Shown: positions 8,141 to 16,609 of the stretch, piece after piece
Position numbering within the stretch: the first letter of the stretch is position 1
Layout: every line of letters starts with the position of its first letter
Assembly (NCBI GenBank): GCA_019454125.1
Contig: CP075365.1
Location: forward strand, 1,296,218 to 1,360,217
Origin: Fimbriimonadaceae bacterium
GTDB lineage: Bacteria; Armatimonadota; Fimbriimonadia; Fimbriimonadales; Fimbriimonadaceae
Reading direction: 5' to 3'
DNA: 64,000 nt
Position numbers and translations under genes: made by a program
Notes under the pieces: generated by a model
Seen by the model: the letters and a program-made list of their open reading frames with translations, nothing else
Database searches by the model: none
What the model was told of the DNA's origin: nothing

Positions 8141-8539
8141 TTAGGAAGCCTTCGCTTCCGATTTGGCCATCGGGGTGTCCGAGCTCTCGTACTTCGAGGG
8201 GCACTTGAGCAGCATCTTCTCACTGGTGAAGACCCCTTCCTTCATGCCGCCGATAACGACTACGCGCGTTGCCGAAGCCATGTTGGCGGGCGGCGCGCCC
8301 TTGTAGAGGACCGGGAGGGTCTTGCCCTCGTCGTCCTTCACGATGAAGCGGACGGTCTGCGACGTGGCGGAGACGTCGAGGGTGCCGGGGACGATTTCGC
8401 CGGCGACGTGAAGGTTATCGGCCTGGGAGACCTGTGCCTGGGCGACGGTTACGTACGGGCTGGCATTGGTCATGAAGGCGTACACCACGGCGCCAATTCC
8501 CACGAACGAAAGGACAACGGCGAGTAAACCTGGTTTCAT
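8141..8539 (-). CDS. ccmE: cytochrome c maturation heme chaperone CcmE, CxxxY type
   Basis: CcmE carries heme covalently in the periplasm and hands it to CcmF. An N-terminal anchor helix (residues 5-22) is followed by the OB-fold domain (LHVAGEIVPGT near 43-53, GMKEGVF near 98-104). The usual heme-binding histidine motif (HDENY-like) is replaced by CPSKY at 113-117. This is the CxxxY variant known from archaea and Desulfovibrio, in which cysteine binds heme. The protein is short (132 residues). It is first in the minus-strand cluster with ccmF, panD and pyrE. Confidence 0.87.
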   Translation of the reverse strand: MKPGLLAVVLSFVGIGAVVYAFMTNASPYVTVAQAQVSQADNLHVAGEIVPGTLDVSATSQTVRFIVKDDEGKTLPVLYKGAPPANMASATRVVVIGGMKEGVFTSEKMLLKCPSKYESSDTPMAKSEAKAS

Positions 8540-8648
8540 ACGCTCTCGCCGCCTATTTTACGCGATCTTGCAACGCCGATGCGGGAACGAGACTAGAGCC
8601 TGCGGCGTCTACCGATACCGGGAGAGTAAACTCCCCACCCTCGGTCGC

Positions 8649-9185
8649 ATGGCACTACGGAACGGACTTACCCTGGCAGGATTTCTTCTCGTCGCGGCAG
8701 CCTTTGGGCAACCCGCGACCCCAGCCCAAATGGCGGGGGTCAAGCCGGCGCCCGGGTACGGCACGATGCATTTCCAGACCCGCCTGGGCGGTTTCCGGAG
8801 TATTGACGGGCGCGGGCGGCTTGAGTTCACTTTCACGGGGACGGTGTTGCTCAGCCAGGTGAAGGGCGACGCCAAAGTCACCGGACAAGTCCGCAAGGAA
8901 TGGGACAAGAACGACCGCCGGGTCTATACGGGCACGGGCCGCGTCGTGGTGACGGGGGAATGGCGGGCCGTCCAGTGGTTCGGCCGGGACATGCAGGGCG
9001 TCTGGTACGGCCGGGGCACCTTGCGAATGGGCGGAGAATTCGACCGGGACTTGAACACGGGCACCTATTGGTTCGACGACCCGAACGACAAGATGTACTG
9101 GCCCGCGGGCACGACCTTCGACATCAGCTTCCCGCGCAACATGCCGGGCGTCAACCCCGCCACCACGCCCCGCAAGAAGAAGTAG
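8649..9185 (+). CDS. secreted hypothetical protein
   Basis: ATG at 8649 starts a protein with a clear signal peptide (RNGLTLAGFLLVAAAFGQ, cleavage near residue 20). The mature part, about 158 residues, is rich in beta-strands and aromatics (GRGRLEFTFTGTVLLS, VVVTGEWRAVQWFG), suggesting a beta-sandwich or barrel, and ends in a basic RKKK tail. The frame is open upstream to 8466, but that part overlaps ccmE on the other strand. No family recognised; probably periplasmic or surface-located. It ends five bases before the exonuclease start. Confidence 0.65.
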   Translation: MALRNGLTLAGFLLVAAAFGQPATPAQMAGVKPAPGYGTMHFQTRLGGFRSIDGRGRLEFTFTGTVLLSQVKGDAKVTGQVRKEWDKNDRRVYTGTGRVVVTGEWRAVQWFGRDMQGVWYGRGTLRMGGEFDRDLNTGTYWFDDPNDKMYWPAGTTFDISFPRNMPGVNPATTPRKKK

Positions 9186-9189
9186 CCTC

Positions 9190-10017
9190 TTGCTCCGCCA
9201 CACGTTCGTCCACCTTCCGGGGGTCGGCCACCAGGCCGAGCGGGCGCTCTGGCGACAGGGGTGCCACACGTGGGACGACTACCTCTCCGCGCCAAAGGAG
9301 TTTCGGATCGGGAGCGCGGACAGGGGCCAGGTCACGGAACTCTTGCACCGATCCGTCGAAGCCCTTGAGAACCGGGAGCACCAGTTCTTCGCTCGGTGGC
9401 TCGGCGCCCGCGAGGCGTGGCGAGCCTGGGAAGACTTTCGCGACTCCTGCATCTATCTGGACATCGAGACAGACGGCCGCGCGGGAGGAGACTCGGTCAC
9501 GTGCGTCGGGCTCTACGACGGCAACACTTTTCGATGCCTGATCGCCGGGGAAGACCTGGCCGTTTTTGCGGACGCCATCACCTATTACAGCTATATCGTC
9601 ACGTTTTTCGGCACAGGGTTCGACATTCCCGTGTTGCAGAAGGCCTTCCCCCACGTGATGTTCGACCACATCCACCTCGACCTCTGCCACGTGATGAAGC
9701 GGCTCGGGATGCAGGGCGGTCTAAAGCGCATCGAGTACGACCTGGGCATCACGCGGTGCGACGAGACGCGCGGTCTGACCGGGCGCGATGCCGTAAGGCT
9801 GTGGCGGAGGCACCTTTATGGAGACGAGTCCGCCTTGCCGATCCTCGTGGCCTATAACCGGGAGGACGTGGTGAACCTGGCGAAAATCGCCCAGATCGCC
9901 TACGACCGCCTCCGGATCCAGACGTCGCTAGACGACGAGCTCGGCAAGTTCCCGAAACGCGCCTTGAGAAAGGGCGAGCCCAGCCTCTTCGACGTCGTGG
10001 TGGAACACGGCCCTTAG
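9190..10017 (+). CDS. RNase H-fold 3'-5' exonuclease-like protein with N-terminal HhH
   Basis: A probable DEDD nuclease of the RNase_H_2/YprB type. Residues 5-32 look like a helix-hairpin-helix DNA-binding element (HLPGVGHQAERAL). The nuclease core begins at YLDIET near residue 93 (the D and E of motif I), continues with TFFGTGFDIPVL near 140 and ends with YNREDVVNL near 222 (last acidic residue). The start is TTG at 9190. Its 3' end overlaps the convergent threonine aldolase by 90 bases. Substrate unknown; a DNA repair or RNA role is plausible. Confidence 0.78.
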   Translation: MLRHTFVHLPGVGHQAERALWRQGCHTWDDYLSAPKEFRIGSADRGQVTELLHRSVEALENREHQFFARWLGAREAWRAWEDFRDSCIYLDIETDGRAGGDSVTCVGLYDGNTFRCLIAGEDLAVFADAITYYSYIVTFFGTGFDIPVLQKAFPHVMFDHIHLDLCHVMKRLGMQGGLKRIEYDLGITRCDETRGLTGRDAVRLWRRHLYGDESALPILVAYNREDVVNLAKIAQIAYDRLRIQTSLDDELGKFPKRALRKGEPSLFDVVVEHGP

Positions 10018-10950
10018 CCGGTTCGGTCCCATCGCGATCAGATCCACCCCCTTCTCGCGCAGCGCCGCTTCCCACCGGTCCGCCGGGGCGACCGTGTCCA
10101 CCATCAGGATGTTCGTTTGGGGCGGCACGGTCGAGAGCCCAGGCAGGCCGTCCAGGCTCTCGGCGAGGCGTCGGCACCGGTCGTGGTCTTCGGCCAGCCG
10201 GTCCACCATTTGCGTCAGCGAAACGATGCCGCAGGCGGCGAGGATCCCGGCTTGGCGGAGGCCGCCGCCCATTCTCTTGCGCCAATAGCGAGCCTCGCTG
10301 ATGAAGTCGGCCGTGCCGCAAAGGACCGAACCGACCGGCGAGCAAAGCCCCTTGCTCAAGCAGAAACTCACGGAGTCGACCGTGCGCGTGATATCGTCGA
10401 CGGGCGCTCCGAGCGCGACGGCCGCGTTGAAGACGCGCGCTCCGTCCAGGTGGACCTTGATTCCGAGTTCGTCCGCCGCCTGACGAAGGCGGCGATGGGT
10501 CTCCAGGGAGGTGACGGTTCCTCCCGCGCGATTGTGGGTGTTCTCAAGGCAGAGCAGGGTGGTGCCCGGCGTGTGCTCCGACCGGCGCAGGACGCGAGAG
10601 GCGAGCGCGTCCGGGTCGACCACGCCCTCGTGCGAAGGGACTGTCCTCGCCTGCACACCCGCGAACACGGAAGGGGCCGCCCCTTCGTAAAAGAGCATGT
10701 GGGCCTCGTCCTCGAAGAGGACGCTCTCGCCGGGGTTCGTGTGCGTGGCCAGCGCGACTTGGTTGCCCATCGTGCCGCTCGGCACAAAGATGGCGGCTTC
10801 CTTGCCGGTGAGGTCGGCGGCCAGCCGTTCCAGTTTCTCAACCGTCGGGTCGTGACCGAGGACGTCGTCGCCGAGTTCGGCGGCCATCATCGCCTCGTAC
10901 ATCGAGGGCGTGGGCCGCGTCACCGTGTCGCTTCGGAGGTCAACGCGCAC
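9928..10950 (-). CDS. ltaE: low-specificity L-threonine aldolase
   Basis: A pyridoxal-phosphate enzyme that splits L-threonine or L-allo-threonine into glycine and acetaldehyde. The N-terminus DLRSDTVTRPT (4-14) is the family hallmark. The PLP lysine is K200 in SFCLSKGL, and HLDGAR (167-172) holds the conserved aspartate that contacts the cofactor ring. Its 340 residues are normal. The gene is convergent with the exonuclease (90-base overlap) and stands 25 bases downstream of the esterase on the same strand. Confidence 0.92.
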   Translation of the reverse strand: MRVDLRSDTVTRPTPSMYEAMMAAELGDDVLGHDPTVEKLERLAADLTGKEAAIFVPSGTMGNQVALATHTNPGESVLFEDEAHMLFYEGAAPSVFAGVQARTVPSHEGVVDPDALASRVLRRSEHTPGTTLLCLENTHNRAGGTVTSLETHRRLRQAADELGIKVHLDGARVFNAAVALGAPVDDITRTVDSVSFCLSKGLCSPVGSVLCGTADFISEARYWRKRMGGGLRQAGILAACGIVSLTQMVDRLAEDHDRCRRLAESLDGLPGLSTVPPQTNILMVDTVAPADRWEAALREKGVDLIAMGPNRLRAVFHHDVEEAGLALSQGAFRELAELVV

Positions 10951-10975
10951 GCGCCTAGGATACTTTCTGCTGTGG

Positions 10976-11737
10976 TCAGAGCCCGGCGAGGTGCGCGTGC
11001 GCCGCTTCGCGGACCTTCATCCAGGCGCCGTACGAGAACGCGTGGTGCTCGCCTTCCATCGCGAGAAGGCTCACCTGGTTGCCTGCCTGGCGAAGACGGG
11101 CTTCCATCTGGAGCGATTGCGAGAAGGGCACGATTTCGTCGGCGGTCCCGTGGACGAGCAGGGTGGCGGGCGCACCCGCCAGTGGCTGGCAGGCTGGGCT
11201 CGCATCTGCCCACCGCGGGTCTTCCGCAGAATAGCGGTCGCCCATGAACTGCTCGGCGAACCCGCGGGCGAGCGGTTCTTCGACGATTCCGGGGTCGGTC
11301 ATGTCCGTGATCGGGCATACGGCCACCGCCCGCGCGGGCCGGACCGACGGTTCGTCGCCATCCAAGATTCGGCCCGCCAAGGCTGTCATCAGGGCCAGAT
11401 GGCCGCCCGCGCTGTTGCCGAAGACGGCAGTCCTCCCCGGCGAAGTGCCGAACAAGCTTGGGTTCTCGGCGGCAAAGAGCAGGAACCGTTGGACGTCCGC
11501 GATCGGGATCGGGAACGGGAAGAGCGGCGCGAGCCGGTACGAGACGCATACGGCGGCCCAGCCATGCGAGGCCCACCAGAGCGCTTCGTCGCGATAGTCC
11601 TCCTTCTCGCCGCTGATCCATCCGCCGCCATGGATCAGCACCAGCAGCGGGAGCGCCTCGTCCGTGTTCCGCCGGAAGAGGTCGAAGGAAAGCTCCGCCC
11701 CTTTCACCGGAAACCGCTGATTAATGTCCGCCCGCAT
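10976..11737 (-). CDS. alpha/beta hydrolase, esterase/lipase (BD-FAE/HSL type)
   Basis: This serine hydrolase has the HGGGW oxyanion motif near residue 36 and the nucleophile elbow GNSAGG near 110. The C-terminal catalytic histidine is in GEHHAFSYG near 240. ATG at 11737 (MRADINQRF) is preferred. The frame extends to 11776, but that would leave only four bases to the divergent phosphodiesterase gene, and a TATAGCAT-like -10 lies just upstream of the chosen ATG. There is no signal peptide, so it is probably cytoplasmic. Substrate unknown. Confidence 0.8.
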   Translation of the reverse strand: MRADINQRFPVKGAELSFDLFRRNTDEALPLLVLIHGGGWISGEKEDYRDEALWWASHGWAAVCVSYRLAPLFPFPIPIADVQRFLLFAAENPSLFGTSPGRTAVFGNSAGGHLALMTALAGRILDGDEPSVRPARAVAVCPITDMTDPGIVEEPLARGFAEQFMGDRYSAEDPRWADASPACQPLAGAPATLLVHGTADEIVPFSQSLQMEARLRQAGNQVSLLAMEGEHHAFSYGAWMKVREAAHAHLAGL

Positions 11738-11780
11738 GGTTTTGATGCTATACCCGTTTCCGCGCGGGTAGAACACGCGG

Positions 11781-12560
11781 GTGTTTGTGCCCTGCTGCCT
11801 CTTGCTCCTGGCCCAAGTCCAGCCCTTGCCCCGCGCCTTTTCCCATAACGACTATTGGCGAAAGCAACCGTTGGCGGACGCTTTGGCCTTGGGGTTCTGC
11901 GGCGTGGAGGCTGACGTCTTCTTGCAAGACGGTGAGCTACTGGTCGGCCACAACCTCAGCGAACTTAAGAAAGGGAAGACCCTCCAGGCGATGTACCTGG
12001 ACCCGCTCCTGGAGCGTGTCCGGCAAAACGGGGGGCGCGTCTATCCTGGCGGACCGGAGTTTCTGCTCTTGGTCGACGTGAAGCAAAGCGGGACGGCCGT
12101 TTGGGACCGGCTGAAGGAACTGCTTGCGGAGCGGAGAGAAATGCTTGCCACCAAGGCGCCCGGGGCGGTGCGGGTGGTGGTCAGCGGAGACCGCGATTCG
12201 CGGATCCTGAAAGACCCAGATGCCCTGGCCGGCTATGACGGCCGCAAGGAAGACCTGGCAAGCGACCTCCCTGCCTACCGCATCCCGCTGGTCAGCGAAG
12301 ACTGGACCTCGCTCTTCCGATGGAAGGGGATCGACACGATGCCCAGCGACGAGCAGGACCAGCTGGCGGAGTTCGTCCGGCGCGCCCATGCCCGCGGCAG
12401 GAAGGTCCGGTTCTGGGCCATCCCGCACGGCAAAAGCGTCTACGCGACATTGGTCGGGGCGGACGTCGACTTCCTCAACGTCGACCGCCTGGGCGAGCTT
12501 GCCGACTTCCTGCGCGCCAGGGACTCGGGTGGGTCGTCGGGAACCGAACGGGAAAGGTAA
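11781..12560 (+). CDS. secreted PI-PLC/GDPD-like phosphodiesterase
   Basis: The N-terminus (MFVPCCLLLLAQVQPLP) looks like a short signal peptide. The mature protein has the TIM-barrel phosphodiesterase signature: AFSHNDY near residue 20 (catalytic His), GVEADVF near 41 (metal Glu/Asp) and VGHN near 54 (second His). LLLVDVKQ and the late GADVDFLNVDRL fit the barrel. Proteins of this kind hydrolyse phosphodiester lipids or glycerophosphodiesters outside the membrane. The start is GTG at 11781. It is 17 bases before trxB. Confidence 0.72.
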   Translation: MFVPCCLLLLAQVQPLPRAFSHNDYWRKQPLADALALGFCGVEADVFLQDGELLVGHNLSELKKGKTLQAMYLDPLLERVRQNGGRVYPGGPEFLLLVDVKQSGTAVWDRLKELLAERREMLATKAPGAVRVVVSGDRDSRILKDPDALAGYDGRKEDLASDLPAYRIPLVSEDWTSLFRWKGIDTMPSDEQDQLAEFVRRAHARGRKVRFWAIPHGKSVYATLVGADVDFLNVDRLGELADFLRARDSGGSSGTERER

Positions 12561-12577
12561 CCTCTTTCCTCCTACCG

Positions 12578-13516
12578 ATGGCCCACAATGTGATCGTGGT
12601 CGGCTCCGGCCCGGCCGGCTACACCGCCGCCCTCTACGCCGCTCGAGCGAACCTGCAACCCCTCGTACTCGCGGGCCCTGAACCGGGCGGTCAGCTCATG
12701 ATCACGACCGACGTGGAGAACTACCCCGGCTTTCCCGACGGCGTCATGGGGCCCGAAATGATGGATCTCTTTCGGCGGCAGGCGGAGAGGTTCGGATCCC
12801 AGATCGAGCACGACGTGGTCACGAGGGTCGACCTTTCCGCGAGGCCGTTCCGAGTCTGGACGGCGGAGAAGGAGCACACGGGCAAGACCTTGATCATCAG
12901 CACGGGCGCGGTGGCGAAGTGGATGGGCGTGCCCGGCGAGGTGGAGTTCGGCGGCCATGGGGTCAGCGCTTGCGCGACTTGCGACGGCTTCTTCTTCCGC
13001 GGCAAGCGGATCATCATCGTCGGCGGCGGGGACACCGCAATGGAGGAGGCGAACTATCTGACACGGCACGCGGAGATGGTGTACGTCGTTCACCGGCGCG
13101 ATTCGCTCCGCGCGAGCAAGATCATGCAGAAACGTGCGATGGAAAACCCCAAGATCGAGTTTATTTGGAACACCGTGATCTCTGAAATCCTGGGCGATTC
13201 CGCCCCTTATAAAAAGGTGCACAGCGTGCGGCTGGAGAGCACGGTCGAAGACCGCTCCTGGACAATGCCGATCGACGGCGTCTTCGTGGCGATCGGCCAC
13301 AAGCCGAACAGCGAAGTCTTCGCGGATTGGCTGGATCTTGACGAGCTGGGTTACATCAAAGTCGAGCCCTATTCGACGCGCACAAAAATCCCGGGTGTTT
13401 TCGCTTGCGGCGACGTGACCGACCGGACATACCGCCAAGCCGTTACGGCTGCGGGGACCGGGTGTATGGCGGCCATCGACGCGGAGCGGTTCCTCGAAGC
13501 CGAGGAAATGGGTTAG
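12578..13516 (+). CDS. trxB: thioredoxin-disulfide reductase
   Basis: TrxB passes electrons from NADPH through FAD to thioredoxin. The 312-residue protein has the FAD-binding GSGPAG (9-14), the redox CATC pair at residues 132-135 and the NADPH-binding GGGDTAMEEA. The C-terminal FAD site is FACGDVTD. The frame is open upstream into the phosphodiesterase gene, but ATG 12578 gives the conserved N-terminus (HNVIVVGSGPAG). Its TAG stop overlaps the GTG start of the next gene by one base. It could reduce the selenoredoxin through thioredoxin, but that is only inference. Confidence 0.94.
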   Translation: MAHNVIVVGSGPAGYTAALYAARANLQPLVLAGPEPGGQLMITTDVENYPGFPDGVMGPEMMDLFRRQAERFGSQIEHDVVTRVDLSARPFRVWTAEKEHTGKTLIISTGAVAKWMGVPGEVEFGGHGVSACATCDGFFFRGKRIIIVGGGDTAMEEANYLTRHAEMVYVVHRRDSLRASKIMQKRAMENPKIEFIWNTVISEILGDSAPYKKVHSVRLESTVEDRSWTMPIDGVFVAIGHKPNSEVFADWLDLDELGYIKVEPYSTRTKIPGVFACGDVTDRTYRQAVTAAGTGCMAAIDAERFLEAEEMG

Positions 13517-14616
13517 TGCGCTTTCCGGCCCTCGCCGTATGCCTTTGCATCGGGCCGGCTTTGTACGCCCAGCCCGTCCTCCACAAGTTTCCAAGCGTCC
13601 TCGATGGACAACCGAGGTTTGAACTGGAATATGAGCCAGAGCCCATGGCTTCTCCCAAGGCAGCCCCGGGCAAACCCTGGCCCTTTGACCGAAAGATCAC
13701 CGCTCGCGTTTTGACCGAGCAGGGCCCGCGAACGAGGTTCAATGTCTATATCGAACAAGGGCTGCCGAAAAGCGAGCTGGACCGGGGCGTCTTAGCCGCC
13801 CGCTTTCTGCTGCGTCTTTACGATTTCAATGTCAGCTGGCTCCGCTTAGACCACAGCCCTCTTTACGGCGGAGGATCCATCGATGTTTATCTTTGCGCGA
13901 GCGGCCAACCGGGTGGCGAGCATCAGTTTACAGTCGATACAACTGCGACGGACTCGTCCCGACGCCCAAGGAAATCCAGCGTCATCTTTATTTACCGAAT
14001 TGGCGAACTTCACGATCAGCTTGAGTTCGCGCGGGAGCTCGCCCACGAATATGGCCATGCCACCTTGCCCCCCTTCCGAATCGATGGCGGTCCCGAGGAG
14101 TGGGTCAGCGGAGACGTTGGCGAACGCTTATACCTTAACTGGATCCAGGATCTTTTGCTTTCTGAAGCGGCGGACTCTGCCGATGTCTTATCGGTGACTC
14201 CCAGCCAATTGGCGGCATATGCGAACAAGCGCGTCCTCCCAGCCATGGAAAAGGTCGCCTTGGAGGGGCCCAACTGGAGCTTGATCAAGACGGGCGGCCA
14301 AGAGGGGTATTCCTCGTTCCTCGGCCTCGTTTCCTGGTGTGCGCAAGTCCTGCCCCGCAAGGTTCTTTCCCGAGCGCTCGTCCTCGCGCCAAACCAAAAT
14401 GCGATCTCTTTCCGAACCTCTCTTTCGGAGGCCGTTGACGAGTCCCCGGGTTTCCGCCCCACGATTCCACAGACGTATAAGGGCAGGGGCGTGTGGATTC
14501 CGACCGGGAGCGCGAAAATCGCGGGCGGCGCGGTGCTGCAGCAACGTGAGAACTGGACGAAGGTTACTGGCGCCGACGAGCTTTGGGTCGCTCCTTCGGC
14601 GAGCCGAGGGTCCTGA
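13516..14616 (+). CDS. secreted protein with HExxH metallopeptidase-like motif
   Basis: GTG at 13516, overlapping the trxB stop, starts a signal peptide (RFPALAVCLCIGPALYA, cleavage near residue 19). The mature region has mixed alpha/beta character. At 177-181 it reads HEYGH inside ELAHEYGHATLPP, the classic zinc-binding HExxH helix, and GGPEEWVSGDVGERL follows 9-22 residues later with candidate third ligands. No named family was recognised. An extracellular or periplasmic zinc peptidase is the working guess. There are no internal repeats. Confidence 0.65.
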   Translation: MRFPALAVCLCIGPALYAQPVLHKFPSVLDGQPRFELEYEPEPMASPKAAPGKPWPFDRKITARVLTEQGPRTRFNVYIEQGLPKSELDRGVLAARFLLRLYDFNVSWLRLDHSPLYGGGSIDVYLCASGQPGGEHQFTVDTTATDSSRRPRKSSVIFIYRIGELHDQLEFARELAHEYGHATLPPFRIDGGPEEWVSGDVGERLYLNWIQDLLLSEAADSADVLSVTPSQLAAYANKRVLPAMEKVALEGPNWSLIKTGGQEGYSSFLGLVSWCAQVLPRKVLSRALVLAPNQNAISFRTSLSEAVDESPGFRPTIPQTYKGRGVWIPTGSAKIAGGAVLQQRENWTKVTGADELWVAPSASRGS

Positions 14617-14628
14617 TCCCACCTCTCT

Positions 14629-14650
14629 CCCCTGAGGAAAACCCCAGGGG
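14629..14650 (+). terminator. hairpin between the HExxH gene and fliM
   Basis: CCCCTG (14629-14634) and CAGGGG (14645-14650) form a six-pair stem with a ten-base loop, 13 bases after the stop of the HExxH gene. There is no T-tract, so termination is uncertain; it could also be an mRNA end or a leader structure of the flagellar operon. Confidence 0.3.
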
Positions 14651-14698
14651 CACCGACAACAATGCTGACGGCGCCGAAAGGACCTCAATCCAGCTGCG

Positions 14699-15721
14699 AT
14701 GTCGGAAATCCTCTCCCAAGCTGAAATCGAAGCCCTTTTGACTTCGCTGTCTCCAGATTCTGGCGGCGGCGCCTCCGCACAGCCGGAACAATCGGGCGGC
14801 AAACCCGGGGCAAGTTCCGCCAGTGTCCGCAGCCTCCGTGCGGCAACGGCCTACGAAGTTTACGACTTCCGGCGACCCGACAAGTTTAGTAAAGACCAGC
14901 TCCGGACCCTGCAAATGTTGCACGAAACCTTTGCACGTCTGGCCGGCTCGTCCCTATCTGGACACTTGCGGACCCATGTCAGTGTCGACCTAATCTCCCT
15001 TGAACAGGTCCCTTACGAAGAGTATCTGCGCAGCATCAACCAATCTGTCTTTGCAGTGATGAACATTTCTCCTCTTAACGGACAGGCCGTTTTGGAGATC
15101 GAGTTCAGTATTGTCTTCACAATGATCGATCGGCTCTTAGGCGGCCCCGGCCGCATGATCGCTCGACAAAGCATTACTGAGATCGAACAACCTCTTGTGC
15201 GCCAGACTATAGAAAGGATGTTCGGGGCTTTGAAGAGTGCTTGGGAAGGCGTCGTCGTCATAAACCCAAGCATCGAAGCGATCGAGACGAGCGCACAGTT
15301 TGTACAAATCGCCCCTCCGTCTGACGTGGTGATCAGCGTCCTCTTCGAGATTCGCGTGGGCGATACGCGAGGCGCCATGAGCCTCTGCATTCCCTACATG
15401 GTTTTGAAACCGATCACGGTCAAGCTTAGCGCCCAAAAATGGTTTGCGAGCAGCAACCGAAAGCAGGCGCCTGCCTACCGAAGCACGCTGACCGGCCATG
15501 TCGCAGCGTCTAACGTGGAGTGCACGGCGACACTTGGGAAATGCCGCATGCAGGTCCGCGAATTCTTACAGCTTAAGGCCGGGGACATGCTCAGATTGGA
15601 CCGGCGCGCTGACCGAGAGGTACTAATGATGGTTGCTAAGAAGCCGAAATTTGAGGGACGTCCCGCCCTCCATAACAAGAAGCTGGTGTTCCGCATCAGC
15701 CAGCCGTTCGCTGAACTTTAA
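14699..15721 (+). CDS. fliM: flagellar motor switch protein FliM
   Basis: FliM is the middle-layer C-ring protein that binds CheY-P and FliG. The N-terminal LSQAEIEALL (5-14) is the CheY-P binding peptide. The CheC-like middle domain starts near YDFRRPDKFS (about 58) and continues through MNISPLNGQAVLEI. A SpoA domain ends the protein (about 260-340, LKAGDMLRLD). Its 340 residues are normal. ATG 14699 begins an operon of closely packed flagellar genes; the gap to fliN is three bases. Confidence 0.95.
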   Translation: MSEILSQAEIEALLTSLSPDSGGGASAQPEQSGGKPGASSASVRSLRAATAYEVYDFRRPDKFSKDQLRTLQMLHETFARLAGSSLSGHLRTHVSVDLISLEQVPYEEYLRSINQSVFAVMNISPLNGQAVLEIEFSIVFTMIDRLLGGPGRMIARQSITEIEQPLVRQTIERMFGALKSAWEGVVVINPSIEAIETSAQFVQIAPPSDVVISVLFEIRVGDTRGAMSLCIPYMVLKPITVKLSAQKWFASSNRKQAPAYRSTLTGHVAASNVECTATLGKCRMQVREFLQLKAGDMLRLDRRADREVLMMVAKKPKFEGRPALHNKKLVFRISQPFAEL

Positions 15722-15724
15722 ACC

Positions 15725-16609
15725 ATGAGCGTCTCACCAGAAATCATTGAGAAGTTTCGAGCCTACCAACCACAGGTTTGGCAGTCAGTCAAGAGAGTTA
15801 TCACTGACCAGGTCGATCAATTCTCGTTGGACGATAGTAATGTCGAGGGACTATCCACCGCCGAAGCAACCAGGGGTCTCGCGACAGGCGTTCAGATAGC
15901 CTTCGCATTTGCTAACGCGCCAGAAGACAACATGGTTGTCTTCCTCCCGCAACTCACGGTCAATGCACTGTCTAACCGGGATGAAGCGATCACCCTCGAT
16001 GACAATCTCGTCGCAGAACTTCGGTCTACCTTCGAAGGGGTTGTCCAGGGGATCTGCCTAGCGATAGGCACAATCCTTGACGAGCCGATGGTTGCTAGCG
16101 GCTTGCAGATCCGGTTGCAGGATCTCCACTTGCCCGAGAGCCTCGATCGATCTGAGGAAGTCGTTAAGGTATCGACGAGTGGCACCGTTAACGGACAAAC
16201 CGTCCAGGTGTTCTGGTTCCTAAGCCGTGTCGCTGCCGCTACGATCTGTGGAGAATCCACACAGTCCGACGAGGGTAATCCCTTCAAACTTGTATCTGGT
16301 GGGGTGGAGGGCCGGCACGGTGACCCGAGTTTCCTGGAGGATGCCAGCCTAGAGATCATTATGGACATTCCCCTTGAAGTGAGTGTCGAACTTGGTCGCG
16401 TCAAGATGCCCGTAAAGGACGTGCTCGAGCTTGGGCCGGGTTCGATTGTCGAAATCGATAAGGCTGCGGGTGAACCTGTTGATGTCCTGGTGAATAACCG
16501 ACTTGTTGCGCGTGGCGAAGTTGTCGTGATTGACGACAATTTTGGTGTGCGTATCACAGAGATCGTGAGCCTGCAAGAACGATTGCAAAAGTTGAACGAG
16601 GCAGCATGA
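15725..16609 (+). CDS. fliN: flagellar motor switch protein FliN (long, FliY-like)
   Basis: The last 80 residues form the FliN/SpoA domain ([30 protein letters not shown]...), the lower C-ring protein that also docks export cargo. The first about 200 residues resemble a CheC-like middle domain ([26 protein letters not shown]), so the protein has the FliY-type layout instead of the short FliN of enterobacteria. In FliY the CheC part can dephosphorylate CheY-P; the diagnostic active-site residues were not confirmed here. Its stop overlaps the fliO start (ATGA). Confidence 0.88.
   Translation: MSVSPEIIEKFRAYQPQVWQSVKRVITDQVDQFSLDDSNVEGLSTAEATRGLATGVQIAFAFANAPEDNMVVFLPQLTVNALSNRDEAITLDDNLVAELRSTFEGVVQGICLAIGTILDEPMVASGLQIRLQDLHLPESLDRSEEVVKVSTSGTVNGQTVQVFWFLSRVAAATICGESTQSDEGNPFKLVSGGVEGRHGDPSFLEDASLEIIMDIPLEVSVELGRVKMPVKDVLELGPGSIVEIDKAAGEPVDVLVNNRLVARGEVVVIDDNFGVRITEIVSLQERLQKLNEAA

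Noticed and set aside
12572-13594. Minus-strand 340-residue reading frame over trxB
   Set aside because: trxB on the plus strand has FAD, NADPH and CATC motifs; this frame is a shadow.
13846-14802. Possible short genes on the minus strand near the HExxH protein
   Set aside because: They are antisense to the secreted HExxH gene and to fliM and show no conserved pattern.
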